From: Geobacteraceae bacterium
GTDB lineage: Bacteria > Desulfobacterota > Desulfuromonadia > Geobacterales > Pseudopelobacteraceae
Direction of reading: 5' to 3'
Length of the DNA: 64,000 nt
Assembly (NCBI GenBank): GCA_027404165.1
Contig: DAHZCG010000006.1
Span: 286,950-350,949, forward strand
The notes below the pieces were generated by a model that saw only the letters and a list, made by a program, of their open reading frames with translations, did no database searches and was not told where the DNA came from. Positions within the stretch are counted from its first letter, which is position 1, and each line of letters starts with the position of its first letter. Below are positions 16,578 through 24,799 of the stretch, piece after piece. Position numbers and translations under genes: made by a program.

Positions 16578-17271
16578 CCCGTTCTCCGGCGAAAAGATAC
16601 CCGACTCCGTACACGGTTTTGAGATACTCCGGCGTGCGGGGATCTTTTTCAATTTTCTGACGGAGATTTTTGATATGGGCATCTATACTGCGATCATAGC
16701 CTTCAAACTGGTATCCCAACGCACGGGTAACCAGTTCGTCGCGGGTAAAAGTGCGGCCAGGAGACGAAGCCAGGGCGAGAAGAAGCTTGAACTCGGTGGG
16801 GGTGATGGAAAGAAGGTGGCCGTCTCTGCTGACTTGGTGACGGCGGCTGTTTAGAATCAATGTACCGTTGTTGAAAGAAGCACCACTCTCCGGGGATGAA
16901 GACGAGCGGTCATACCTTTTCAGCACCGCTTTCAAGCGACAGACCAACTCACGTGGACTGGCCGGTTTGACCATGTAGTCATCAGCTCCGAGGGCAAACC
17001 CGGCGATACGCTCCTCCTCTGACGACTTTGCAGTCAGCATGATGACAGGAAAATCGCCCAGCTCTTTAAAGCTCTGGCACAGTTCCTCGCCGCTCCCGTC
17101 AGGCAGTCCCAAGTCGAGTATGACGGCAAGTGGAAGCTCCGCTTCAGCCTTTTGAAGAGCTTCGCCAACAGTAGTTGCATGAACTGTTCTGAAATCAGCT
17201 GCTTCAAGGTAGGCTTTCACAATTCGAGCAAGCTTAATGTCATCTTCAACTATCAGGACTGGTGGAAGCAC
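16567..17271 (-). CDS. OmpR-family response regulator
   Basis: The receiver (1-115) carries the acidic pair D10-D11 and the acceptor D53 (ILDLGLPDG). The C-terminal winged helix (about 135-234) has FKLLLALASSPGRTFTRDELV and the RSIDAHIKNLRQKIE recognition helix. I start at GTG 17271, with GAGG six bases upstream; a TTG at 17328 is in frame but has no ribosome site and would add 19 unusual residues. It pairs with the HAMP kinase. Helically phased repeats upstream of 18262 and 49539 are candidate binding sites for it. Confidence 0.92.
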   Translation of the reverse strand: MLPPVLIVEDDIKLARIVKAYLEAADFRTVHATTVGEALQKAEAELPLAVILDLGLPDGSGEELCQSFKELGDFPVIMLTAKSSEEERIAGFALGADDYMVKPASPRELVCRLKAVLKRYDRSSSSPESGASFNNGTLILNSRRHQVSRDGHLLSITPTEFKLLLALASSPGRTFTRDELVTRALGYQFEGYDRSIDAHIKNLRQKIEKDPRTPEYLKTVYGVGYLFAGERDAL

Positions 17272-17361
17272 GTAAACCTCTTTCCCAAGTACCGTGAAAC
17301 GTATATACCTCCACTCACTCCGTGACAAGAAAATGCCTGGAGGGGTGAGGAGGGTGATTCA

Positions 17362-17778
17362 TCAATACAGTGAACGGATGCGGCCGGAACGTTTGTCGAT
17401 CATAACCCGATCAACGATTTTACCGTCCTGGCCAAGGATTTCGGCCCAGAACCCCCACCTTCTCTCGGTTACCCCGGAAATAACATACCCTTGTCCGGCA
17501 AAATAATTCTCGATAAGAGTGCGGGCTTCTGTTGCACTGGACACCGGTTGCCGGGCACCGTACCAGTCGCCACGACGCTTGCCGCATCTGCCGCGCATTC
17601 CGCATTTGGAGGGATGTGCCTCTTTATTACACCAGGTCGGACCGGCATCACAATCCATTTTATTGGTGTCCATCCGATAGGTTGTTGCCTCACCCGCATT
17701 CTCTCCTGACGGAGCTGCAAACGCAGTTCCGGTTACAAGCAGCAGAAAGTACAGCAGTAATGACAGTAAGAGTTTCAT
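17362..17778 (-). CDS. Secreted Cys-containing protein, PepSY-like end, 138 aa
   Basis: I start at ATG 17778 (MKLLLSLLLYF) where GGAG lies upstream and a signal peptide ends near AFA-A. The middle has six cysteines (MDCDAGPTWC, KCGMRGRCG), possibly for metal binding. The end (ARTLIENYFAGQGYVISG...WAEILGQDGKIVDRVMIDKRSGRI) has the pattern of a PepSY domain. Lying between the ZraP-like gene and the OmpR-type regulator gene, it is probably a periplasmic accessory of the stress response. The PepSY call is by pattern only. Confidence 0.6.
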   Translation of the reverse strand: MKLLLSLLLYFLLLVTGTAFAAPSGENAGEATTYRMDTNKMDCDAGPTWCNKEAHPSKCGMRGRCGKRRGDWYGARQPVSSATEARTLIENYFAGQGYVISGVTERRWGFWAEILGQDGKIVDRVMIDKRSGRIRSLY

Positions 17779-17836
17779 CTCCAGAGCTCCAAAGTCCCTG
17801 AACAGTGCCGGCAGCACCACTATTCAGAGGATCCAT

Positions 17837-18262
17837 TTAACGGCAGTAGAAACCGCTGCGGCATGAGCCCATGCCTTTACCGCACGTGCCCATCCTTTTC
17901 TGGTTGGGCCCATCCATATTCCAGCCGCATTCACCGTCGCAATTATTAACCGGCAGGCCGCTCTGGCCACGAAGAGCCATAATCTTCAGCTGGATAGCCT
18001 TGATTTCAGCCTGCAGTGAAGCAATCTTTGCCTTGTCAGGTGTACCCGACAAATTTTCATGCTGGATCGCAAAACGTTTGTTCATCATTTCCTGGCGCAG
18101 ATCGATAGTATCAAGCTGAAACGCTCGGAACTGGTCTGAAGACACCCCTTGTTGACAATTGCTGCATCCTCCACCCATTCCATTTCTGAAGCTGGCGTCA
18201 GCTATACCTAACAGAGAAACAACCAGACTGAGAGCGATGACGACTACAGACATTTTTTTCAT
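17837..18262 (-). CDS. ZraP/CnrR-like periplasmic metal-stress protein, 141 aa
   Basis: A signal peptide (cleavage near ADA-S, residue 24) precedes a long charged helix (about 45-95, FQLDTIDLRQEMMNKRFAIQ, then IASLQAEIKAIQLKI), the fold signature of the ZraP/CnrR/Spy group. It is flanked by cysteine-rich ends (GGGCSNCQQG and CGWNMDGPNQKRMGTCG), which suit zinc or other metal binding. In E. coli ZraP acts with ZraSR as a chaperone and brake; a ZraSR-like pair lies downstream here in the same orientation. Its promoter has phased TTCACAA-type repeats (18304-18353). Confidence 0.7.
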   Translation of the reverse strand: MKKMSVVVIALSLVVSLLGIADASFRNGMGGGCSNCQQGVSSDQFRAFQLDTIDLRQEMMNKRFAIQHENLSGTPDKAKIASLQAEIKAIQLKIMALRGQSGLPVNNCDGECGWNMDGPNQKRMGTCGKGMGSCRSGFYCR

Positions 18263-18303
18263 AATACTTCCTTCCCGTTGATGAGTTGACTGATAGTTGC
18301 ACC

Positions 18304-18353
18304 TTATGTGAATGTTGAGAATTTTGTATGAATAAATTACGAAGAATTGTGAA
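18304..18353. promoter_or_regulatory. Phased direct repeats upstream of the ZraP-like gene
   Basis: On the plus strand five units (TTATGTGAA, TTGAGAA, TTGTATGAA, TTACGAA, TTGTGAA) end at 18312, 18321, 18332, 18343 and 18353, a period of 9-11 bp. Units of the same kind and phase occur upstream of the gene at 49539. Phased direct repeats of this length suit OmpR/PhoB-type regulators; the one coded at 16567-17271 is the natural candidate. Confidence 0.5.
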
Positions 18354-18415
18354 GAGCTGGTTGTCGCTGTTTACATGCATGCTCTGGGTGCTGTTGCTGA
18401 CAGGTAGTGGCCGTG

Positions 18416-19216
18416 TCACATGTTCGGGTCTGAAGAAATCGTTATGATCGAATCCAGCTCAATCAATTCCTTTTCAGTTAAGGTGACAGGCTGCATTCTT
18501 GCCCAGGGTCTGATCTCGCGCGGGTTTTTTAACCACAGCTTCAAATTGGCTCTGTTCCAGACTTCACTATTCCTGAACGTCTTCGGATAATTTTCTGAAA
18601 GAATCCCTGACAGATTGGGACCGATATCACCCGTTCCAAGCGCGCCGGAACGTTCACTCAATATCCGGTGACAGCTGCCGCACTTCATTGAGAAAATATC
18701 GACGCTTTTTTTACCGGAAGTATTGAAATGCACCTGCACCGGGGCAGTGACAGGGGTTTTACGTCCCTGAGCACCGGCAAGGATTGAATTCACCAGTGTC
18801 GTTATCTGTTCTTCTGCCAGGCCAAAGTTCGGCATATTCGCCACCGGATGCTTTATCGAGGACACAAGTTCTCCGGCGGTTTTCCGGGCCGCAGAACTGT
18901 CAAGGCTGACGGCAAGGCGATTCCCGCGACCGGCGCTGACATGGCATCTCCGGCAGGCGAGCTGATCCATCAGGAGTTGTCCTTCTTTGCTTTGAGCCGT
19001 GTTTCCAAGGGTAAAACGGGCGTATTTTCCGGCACGCAGACCTGAATGGGCAATATTTTTCCGGTCTGAAGACGGATTACCTCGATGGCAGTCGCTGCAT
19101 CGCCCTCGATCCACATAATGGGCTAAATGACATGACAGGCAGAACTGGTGCGGTTGCCCGCCCCACACTGGCGTAGCGGTCACAAGCAGAGCAGCGGCTA
19201 AAAGGCGAGAGACCAA
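18416..19216 (-). CDS. Tetraheme c-type cytochrome of the bc complex
   Basis: Four CxxCH sites are visible: CLSCH, CSDCH, CRRCH and CGSCH. I choose TTG 19216 as start: AGGGGGA lies upstream and a clean signal peptide follows (SRLLAAALLVTATPVWG-G). The frame remains open further upstream but overlaps the preceding gene. The N-terminal pair of hemes is followed by a mono-heme-like region and a C-terminal cytochrome c domain ending with MQPVTL, whose methionine could be a heme ligand. It follows the two cytochrome b genes directly and probably accepts electrons from them in the periplasm. Confidence 0.85.
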   Translation of the reverse strand: MVSRLLAAALLVTATPVWGGQPHQFCLSCHLAHYVDRGRCSDCHRGNPSSDRKNIAHSGLRAGKYARFTLGNTAQSKEGQLLMDQLACRRCHVSAGRGNRLAVSLDSSAARKTAGELVSSIKHPVANMPNFGLAEEQITTLVNSILAGAQGRKTPVTAPVQVHFNTSGKKSVDIFSMKCGSCHRILSERSGALGTGDIGPNLSGILSENYPKTFRNSEVWNRANLKLWLKNPREIRPWARMQPVTLTEKELIELDSIITISSDPNM

Positions 19217-19608
19217 TTTGTCCCCCTGAAAAACATGGCTACAACGGTCAGCGCCACAATAAACAGTGAACATAGCATGGTAAGTGCCGATACCGTACGC
19301 TGCTCATGCGGGAACCAGGAGGCTCGATGAATATGGCCGCTGGCCGGTATCCAGGGGAGCAGCAGAAACAGACAGGCCAGTACCATAACCGGGTAGATCA
19401 TGAAGCGCGACCAGCTGACCAGCTCCTGAATCCAGAGCAGGAACCAGGCCGACTTGGCAGGATTGGGCGTAACTGCAGGGTTGGCCTGTTCCTGGAGAGG
19501 TGCCGGCACCACTGCCGCCAACACAAGAAGTGCGCCGGCCAGTACGTACATCGAGCGGATAATAAGCGGAAAAAAGTGGAGGGAGCTCTTAACAAATCCA
19601 TTTTTCAT
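19198..19608 (-). CDS. Cytochrome b C-terminal subunit (subunit IV type)
   Basis: The 136-residue protein has three hydrophobic segments and the block NPAVTPNPAKSAWFLLWIQELVSW, the counterpart of the PEWY-region subunit-IV sequence in cytochrome b6f and related complexes; the PEWY motif itself is not evident. It overlaps the N-terminal cytochrome b gene by four bases (ATGA). Together they form a split cytochrome b. It should hold part of the quinol oxidation site in the inner membrane. Confidence 0.85.
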   Translation of the reverse strand: MKNGFVKSSLHFFPLIIRSMYVLAGALLVLAAVVPAPLQEQANPAVTPNPAKSAWFLLWIQELVSWSRFMIYPVMVLACLFLLLPWIPASGHIHRASWFPHEQRTVSALTMLCSLFIVALTVVAMFFRGTNWSLAF

Positions 19609-20225
19609 AGATACGGCAGCACCCCCTTGTTCTTTCTGACCCGGTAAAAGTGCAGGAACGATAGAGCCAGCACCGTTAACGGGATAATGCAGATATGCAG
19701 GGCATAAAAACGGAGCAGCGACAACCCCTGACCGACGCCATCCGGCACAAGCATGGAGCGGAGGAATGTTCCGAATGGCACCGTAGCCAGCAGTTCCATA
19801 CCGGTCTGGGTTGCCCAGAAAGCCAGCTGGTCAAATGGCAACAGATAACCAGTATAGGCTTCGAAGAGCGTCAAAAACAAAAGAAGGCAACCGATTACCC
19901 AGTTGAGCTGCCGTGGCCGCTGATATGCCCCGGTCAGAATCACCCGCAAAGTGTGCAGCAGCAGCAGTATCAGTAGGACATGCGATGTTATGCGGTGCAG
20001 ACTGCGTAAATATTTCCCACCCCAGACTGAAGATTCCAGGAACAGTATCGAGCCGAACGCCCGATCCGGAGTCGGTTGATAATATACCAGCAGCAGCATT
20101 CCGCTGGCCAGCATAACCAGAAGTGCGGTGAATGCCAGTCCCCCAAGGCAGAAAGTATAGCTGAATCGCAGGTTGCGCTCAAGCACGACACGGGGAAAGA
20201 GATGTTTGAGGAAATCAGTGATCAT
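19605..20225 (-). CDS. Cytochrome b N-terminal subunit (b6 type)
   Basis: Four membrane helices are visible. Heme ligands fall at H77 and H91 (14 apart) in the second helix and H177 and H192 (15 apart) in the fourth. The 15-residue spacing in the fourth helix is that of cytochrome b6 and not of the mitochondrial type (14), which fits the split gene. At 206 residues it matches the b6 length. No good ribosome site precedes ATG 20225. It is the membrane core of a quinol:cytochrome c oxidoreductase with the Rieske and multiheme genes upstream. Confidence 0.9.
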   Translation of the reverse strand: MITDFLKHLFPRVVLERNLRFSYTFCLGGLAFTALLVMLASGMLLLVYYQPTPDRAFGSILFLESSVWGGKYLRSLHRITSHVLLILLLLHTLRVILTGAYQRPRQLNWVIGCLLLFLTLFEAYTGYLLPFDQLAFWATQTGMELLATVPFGTFLRSMLVPDGVGQGLSLLRFYALHICIIPLTVLALSFLHFYRVRKNKGVLPYL

Positions 20226-20380
20226 GGTTTCGGTCTATGCAAGGAGGTAGTGTCCCGAATATATTGATACCGTGCCTCTATAGCACAGTTTACTGAAGAA
20301 TGGTAGGTTGAGCGGATAAGAAACTGATCTGCGCCTGTTCCGGGCACTTAAAAAGCAGAGGGGCCATCCCGGCTAGAGCT

Positions 20381-22066
20381 CTACATCCTCCCGGAACGGA
20401 TGATCGCATACACCAGCCAGAGCCCGACAAACCCCGCTACGGTGTATCCCATAAAGGCAAGCACGGGGAAACCCATGAACTTTGGCCCTTTATCGGTCTG
20501 CATGATGATCGAAGAACCAATGATTACCGCCGCCAGGATCATGCTGGTTGAAAGGCGGTTGATGGATCGATCAAAATCAGCAGTGAATTTATCGAGGCCG
20601 CGGTGTTCAAGGTCGATTTTGAACTTGTTGCGGTTGATACGATTGATGATCTCTTTCAGATCGCGAGGTATGTTACGGGCCAAACTCAGGTAAGATGACA
20701 GTACCTGTTGCAGTTCGCGTGTAATACGCCGCGGAGAGGCTTTTTGACGAAGAGCCTTGGCGATAAATGGTCGCAAATGTTCAACCATGTCAAAGGCCGG
20801 GTCAAGAGCTCGCCCCATTCCTTCGATCAACACCAGTGATTTGGCCAGCAGCATCAGGTCGGAGGGGATTCTGATACTATAGAGAGTGATGATTTCGATG
20901 AATTCCATCAACATGTGCCCTACTTCAATCTCTTTGAGAGGAATCTCGTAGTAGCCGTCAATGAAATTGAACAGATCCCGCTTAAGGGCACGTATATCCA
21001 GACTGTCCGAGATATCTCCGGCAAAGAGCAGAAGGGACACAACTTCGTCCATATCCCGGTTTACGATAGCAGACAGTATATCGGTGAGGAACGTCTTGAG
21101 TTCGTCGTCCAGCCGCCCCACGATGCCATAATCAAGAACACAGATCACATTATCCGGAAGAATCAGGACATTGCCGGGATGTAAATCGCCGTGGAAGAAA
21201 CCGTGAGTAAGCACCATCTCAAGAAATGAATCTGCACCACGGCGGGCAACCAGTTTGAGGTCAATCCCCTGTTCAACGAGTTTTTGCCTGTCGGTAACCT
21301 TGATGCCTGCAACGTATTCCATGGTAAGTACACCACGGGAGCATTGTTCCCAATATACGCGCGGAAAATACATCCAGCCGGTTTTGATGAAATTATCACG
21401 AAATTTTTCGATGGTGCGTGCTTCGCGTGAAAAATCCATCTCCCTGCGGATCGTACGCGCAAATTCACGCACAATTCCGACCGGGTCATACAGTTCACTG
21501 CCGGGCACGTGACGTTCGGCCAGACCTGCTAACGACATCAGGGCGCCAATGTCGGATTCAACCACCTCGACGATGCCGGGACGACGCACCTTGATGGCCA
21601 CCTCCTCACCCGTTTTCAACCTGGCTCTATGCACCTGGGCAATAGATGCAGCTGCTAACGGCACGGGATCAATCTCCGCAAAAAACTGTTCGACAGGCCC
21701 TCCCAGTTCGCCTGTTATCTGGGCGAGCACTTCCTCAAACGAGAAACTCGGCACATTGTCCTGGAGCTTTTCAAACTCTTGCACAAATGCATGAGGAATC
21801 ACATCCGGCCGGGTGGAAAGGATCTGCCCCAATTTGATAAAAGTCGGACCAAGCTCCTCCAGTACGAGCCGCATCCGTTCGGCGGCTGTAAGCCGGGCTA
21901 TATCAGGAATCGACCGCCGGAACAAGCGTCGGCTTCGTACCACCACATCGGCAAGCCCCAGCATCTCAAGCACCTGGTCAAAACCGTACGTGCTGAGCAC
22001 CCGAACGATATTCAGATAGCGTCTGATGCTACGGATATTCCGGTTTATCTTCAGAACGTTGAGCAT
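20381..22066 (-). CDS. ABC1/UbiB/AarF family atypical kinase
   Basis: The 561-residue protein has the ABC1 kinase-like body: KLGQILSTRPDVIP (KxGQ motif), AAASIAQVHRA, VAIKVRRPG, HGFFHGDLHPGN and LDYGIVG. Two transmembrane segments close the C-terminus (about 500-555). UbiB/AarF proteins are ATPases needed for quinone biosynthesis or lipid handling; Geobacter relatives use menaquinone. Its place between the Rieske gene and cytochrome b, four bases after the phasin-like gene, suggests a link to quinone supply for the bc complex. Confidence 0.88.
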   Translation of the reverse strand: MLNVLKINRNIRSIRRYLNIVRVLSTYGFDQVLEMLGLADVVVRSRRLFRRSIPDIARLTAAERMRLVLEELGPTFIKLGQILSTRPDVIPHAFVQEFEKLQDNVPSFSFEEVLAQITGELGGPVEQFFAEIDPVPLAAASIAQVHRARLKTGEEVAIKVRRPGIVEVVESDIGALMSLAGLAERHVPGSELYDPVGIVREFARTIRREMDFSREARTIEKFRDNFIKTGWMYFPRVYWEQCSRGVLTMEYVAGIKVTDRQKLVEQGIDLKLVARRGADSFLEMVLTHGFFHGDLHPGNVLILPDNVICVLDYGIVGRLDDELKTFLTDILSAIVNRDMDEVVSLLLFAGDISDSLDIRALKRDLFNFIDGYYEIPLKEIEVGHMLMEFIEIITLYSIRIPSDLMLLAKSLVLIEGMGRALDPAFDMVEHLRPFIAKALRQKASPRRITRELQQVLSSYLSLARNIPRDLKEIINRINRNKFKIDLEHRGLDKFTADFDRSINRLSTSMILAAVIIGSSIIMQTDKGPKFMGFPVLAFMGYTVAGFVGLWLVYAIIRSGRM

Positions 22067-22069
22067 AAA

Positions 22070-22366
22070 CTAGTTATTACTGCGGGATTCCAACTCTTGA
22101 ACACGTTTGACCAGGCGATCGAACTCCTCACGGGTAACAAGGCCCAAGCGGTCAACAATTTTCTGAACTTCGGCTTCTGCCATTTCCCTGACTTTTTCCT
22201 TGTTCTCATTTGCTATGGCCTGAATCCTGTCAACCATCTGTTTTCCCTCGTCTTCACTCAGCTTGAAACGTTCTTTCATCTCCGCCACCAACTCTTCAGC
22301 TTTTTTCTGGGTAATGGCGACAACACCGATTGTCGTCATTACAGTTTTTTCAAGCATTTCCAGCAT
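22070..22366 (-). CDS. Phasin-like coiled-coil protein, 98 aa
   Basis: A short hydrophobic N-terminus (MLEMLEKTVMTTIGVVAITQKKAEEL) leads into a fully helical charged region with heptad character (AEMKERFKLSEDEGKQMVDRIQ, then LVTREEFDRLVKRVQELESR). This is the pattern of short phasin/PHA-granule-associated family proteins, which often lie next to ABC1-kinase genes. It ends four bases before the UbiB-like gene and is surely cotranscribed. It may regulate or anchor the kinase; that is inference. Confidence 0.65.
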   Translation of the reverse strand: MLEMLEKTVMTTIGVVAITQKKAEELVAEMKERFKLSEDEGKQMVDRIQAIANENKEKVREMAEAEVQKIVDRLGLVTREEFDRLVKRVQELESRSNN

Positions 22367-22464
22367 GGCATACCTCCCGAACTTTTCTTTATTAAAGTGC
22401 AGTTAAGCTTAACATAACCATTTTATGATGCAACCGTGCGGGCCACATGACAAATGAATAATCC

Positions 22465-22860
22465 TCACCCGACAACCTCAATCCGTTCCCCGAGTACTTC
22501 CACATCCATCCGGGCAAGCGATCTGTCTGCAGGCCCCGAAAGTACTCTTCCTTGCCGATCAAAGCGGCTTCCATGACACGGGCACGACAGGACATCCTCC
22601 GTGACGGTAACCGTGCACCCCAGATGCGTACAGACCAGACTGAGAGCATAAAAACCATGAGCGTCTCTCAGCAGTGCCAGTCGCTCATTGCGAAACACCA
22701 GTGCTCCGTTGATCGGTACATCAGCACGGGCAGCGCTGGCCAGCACCTGGCGTTTTACGGCCCTGCGCGGTGTAAGATACCGTACCAGCAAACCACCTGA
22801 TGCGAGCAGCATGGTCAAGGTCGTGATGAATTTTCGACGCGATTGAGAAAATTTTTCCAT
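22465..22860 (-). CDS. Rieske [2Fe-2S] subunit of the bc complex
   Basis: The cluster motifs are CTHLGC (C77, H79, C82) and CPCHGS (C93, C95, H96): C77, H79, C93 and H96 bind the iron, while C82 and C95 form the disulfide. A twin-arginine-like start (SRRKFITTLTMLLASGG) fits Tat export with the signal kept as an anchor. The 131-residue length is on the short side. Its start overlaps the cytochrome gene upstream by 46 bases and lacks a strong ribosome site, so translation is probably coupled. Confidence 0.92.
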   Translation of the reverse strand: MEKFSQSRRKFITTLTMLLASGGLLVRYLTPRRAVKRQVLASAARADVPINGALVFRNERLALLRDAHGFYALSLVCTHLGCTVTVTEDVLSCPCHGSRFDRQGRVLSGPADRSLARMDVEVLGERIEVVG

Positions 22861-24014
22861 TTTTCGATGTACGCCTTTGTATAAGCGGGACTTTTGTTAC
22901 TCATACGCAGATAACGGGCGGCATCCATAAAGCTGCCATTGCTGACCCGCTGCCCCTTCCGCAGCCAGAACGACGTGAGACCCATGCCATCCTTTTCAAG
23001 ATTGTAAATCCGCCGGGATTCAGGTTCAAACAGGAAACGGGTCGGATTGTCGTGACATCCCTCACAGGGTACCGTGCCGCGTTGAACCGTGTGGGGAAAA
23101 TATGTGCGCCATTCTGCCGCCAGGAGAGTATTCTCCGGTCCATTATTTCTGGCAGTCATGATATCGGTATAATAGGCGATAAACATCGGCCTGATCGGGC
23201 TGACCCGCCCGGCTGCATTGATCCCCAGCGGCGGAGCATCCTGTCTTTTCAGATAGGAGCTGCGCAGGTATTCCGGGTTTGCACCCGGCGTAAGCTCAAA
23301 AGAGTCTTTCATACGCCGATCCCGGAAACGGAGAAAGAAGGTGCCATACTCCTGCGGCGCCCAGGCCGAATGGCAGGCGTAACATTCCATCCGCTGCAGA
23401 TGGGCTGGAATACGGTGTTCCAGGATTTTCAGGTCCGGCGTGTGACAGTCGCGGCAGCTTTTGGACGTTTTTTTACCTTCTGTCAGGCTTTTCATTGAAT
23501 GACAGGCTCCGCAGGTCATGCCGGCACTGTAATGGACATCGGGAAGCATCTTCAAAAACGTCTCACCGTTGACAACAATACCGCGCTGGTAGCGGAAGTT
23601 TTCTTCACGCGGAGCACGTCCGGAATAGTCCCACCCGGTGTAATAGCCTTTATGACACCGCTGGCAGGCAGCGACAGACGGCTTGGTTATCTTCGTCTCA
23701 CCGTGACAATCGGCACAGCGCTGCACGTGGCAGGAGTCGCAATTTTTGTTCCAGAAACCTGAGTCAAAACGGGCATAGGTTCGCTGCACAAAGTGTTTTT
23801 CACCGCTGCGTTGCCCCATGGCATGGTCAAAGATCCGCCCATATCCCCGGTGACAGACGACACAGTTTCCTGATCCCCTAAACCGGGCGGCCAGCTCAGC
23901 GGCGTTCATCCCTTCACGGTGGCACGAGGAGCAGTCAAACCCAACGCGAGCCGCCACAGCGTCCGGATCAGGTGCCAGACAGAAACATGCTATGAGGAAC
24001 AGTATCCAACGCAC
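22815..24014 (-). CDS. Nine-heme c-type cytochrome
   Basis: A signal peptide (MRWILFLIACFCLAPDPDAVAA) precedes nine CxxCH sites: CSSCH, CVVCH, CDSCH, CADCH, CQRCH, CGACH, CRDCH, CYACH and CEGCH. Eight lie in the first 230 residues and one near 330. No C-terminal membrane anchor is obvious. It is the first gene of the bc operon and overlaps the Rieske gene. In Geobacter relatives such bc-type (Cbc) complexes carry multihemes in place of cytochrome c1 and pass electrons from quinol toward periplasmic carriers. Confidence 0.9.
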   Translation of the reverse strand: MRWILFLIACFCLAPDPDAVAARVGFDCSSCHREGMNAAELAARFRGSGNCVVCHRGYGRIFDHAMGQRSGEKHFVQRTYARFDSGFWNKNCDSCHVQRCADCHGETKITKPSVAACQRCHKGYYTGWDYSGRAPREENFRYQRGIVVNGETFLKMLPDVHYSAGMTCGACHSMKSLTEGKKTSKSCRDCHTPDLKILEHRIPAHLQRMECYACHSAWAPQEYGTFFLRFRDRRMKDSFELTPGANPEYLRSSYLKRQDAPPLGINAAGRVSPIRPMFIAYYTDIMTARNNGPENTLLAAEWRTYFPHTVQRGTVPCEGCHDNPTRFLFEPESRRIYNLEKDGMGLTSFWLRKGQRVSNGSFMDAARYLRMSNKSPAYTKAYIEKWKNFLNRVENSSRP

Positions 24015-24100
24015 GGCGGTTTATCCTTTCCGGTAGATCAAGTTGCACGTCTTGCTGTTACATAAATAATTCAGAATCCGCCCACGGTACTTTTAAACCA

Positions 24101-24270
24101 AAAACTGCAGTTCAATAACACAGAGCCTCAGGGAACACTGAGAAATTAAAGGCTTAAAACTAAAACAAGATATTCCCTTTGGGTGAATCAAAAAAACATT
24201 TGAGCTTATAACGCTAGGGTTTTACTCTGTGTTCTCTGTGCCCTCTGTGTTTCAAATGCTTTTCTAGGTT
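24101..24270. repeat. Dispersed intergenic repeat, copy 1
   Basis: About 165 bp that recurs at 26871-27033 with the same order of blocks: CAGTTCAATAACACAGAGCC at the left, ACAAGATATTCC and GGGTGAATCAAAAAA in the middle, then TTTACTCTGTGTTCTCTGTG and CCCTCTGTGTTTCAAATG at the right. The ends are inverted with respect to each other (ACACAGAG against CTCTGTGT). It fills most of the 340-base gap between the cytochrome and the small secreted-protein gene. No coding frame is convincing. It may be a MITE-like or REP-like element. Confidence 0.8.
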
Positions 24271-24320
24271 AAAAAAAACAACCCCCAACTCCTCCTGTTT
24301 ACAGGAGACGTTGGGGGTTG
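24270..24320 (-). terminator. Strong terminator of the small secreted-protein gene
   Basis: A 10-bp stem (CAACCCCCAA with TTGGGGGTTG) plus an inner CTCCTG/CAGGAG stem is followed on the minus strand by a run of eight T residues. It ends transcription of the gene at 24355-24678 and adjoins the dispersed repeat. Confidence 0.9.
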
Positions 24321-24354
24321 AGTACATCAGCATGAAAGCTGTTTGAAATAAGAT

Positions 24355-24678
24355 TTAGCAGCCGGCTGTTTTTTTAAACAGCTTGGAAACATTCTTACCA
24401 CCCTCAACTTCATATTTGCAACGGATCTCGTCGCCATACACAATGCGCTTGTCATTGAATTTGTCGAGCGTCATTTCATCTTTCACCAGAATTACAACGT
24501 TTGCAGAAGTTTTATTGTCTTTCAGGGTGACTGTTGCAGATTTCTTATCGGCGGCAACCTCGATTTTGGTAATCACACCGACCATCTTCACTTCTTCAGC
24601 ATGTGCAGTTTTTGTAAAGGAAACCAGGGAAACAACTACCAAGGCCAGCATTGCAACTACGGATACAAATTTTTTCAT
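24355..24678 (-). CDS. Small periplasmic protein, 107 aa, unknown
   Basis: A signal peptide ends at AHA-E (residue 27). The mature 80 residues look like a small beta barrel (VKMVGVITKIEVAADKKSATVTLKD, VVILVKDEM, GDEIRCKYEVEGG) and end in KKTAGC, leaving two cysteines. AAGGAG lies ahead of ATG 24678. It is followed by a strong terminator and is probably monocistronic. I recognise no named family. The layout resembles another small secreted protein in this window (53267-53548), which also ends in GC. Confidence 0.6.
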   Translation of the reverse strand: MKKFVSVVAMLALVVVSLVSFTKTAHAEEVKMVGVITKIEVAADKKSATVTLKDNKTSANVVILVKDEMTLDKFNDKRIVYGDEIRCKYEVEGGKNVSKLFKKTAGC

Positions 24679-24799
24679 GATACGCTCCTTGCGTGATATG
24701 GAATTATATAGATAATACCATTATCAATATAAATCCGCAAAACTTTTTTTACTTCCCGGCAGTGGAGTGAAATCCACTGCCGGGAATAAAGGCTACAAC

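Noticed and set aside
18198..18419. 73-codon minus-strand frame between the cytochrome and ZraP-like genes
   Set aside because: It overlaps the ZraP-like signal peptide in another frame and covers the phased regulatory repeats.
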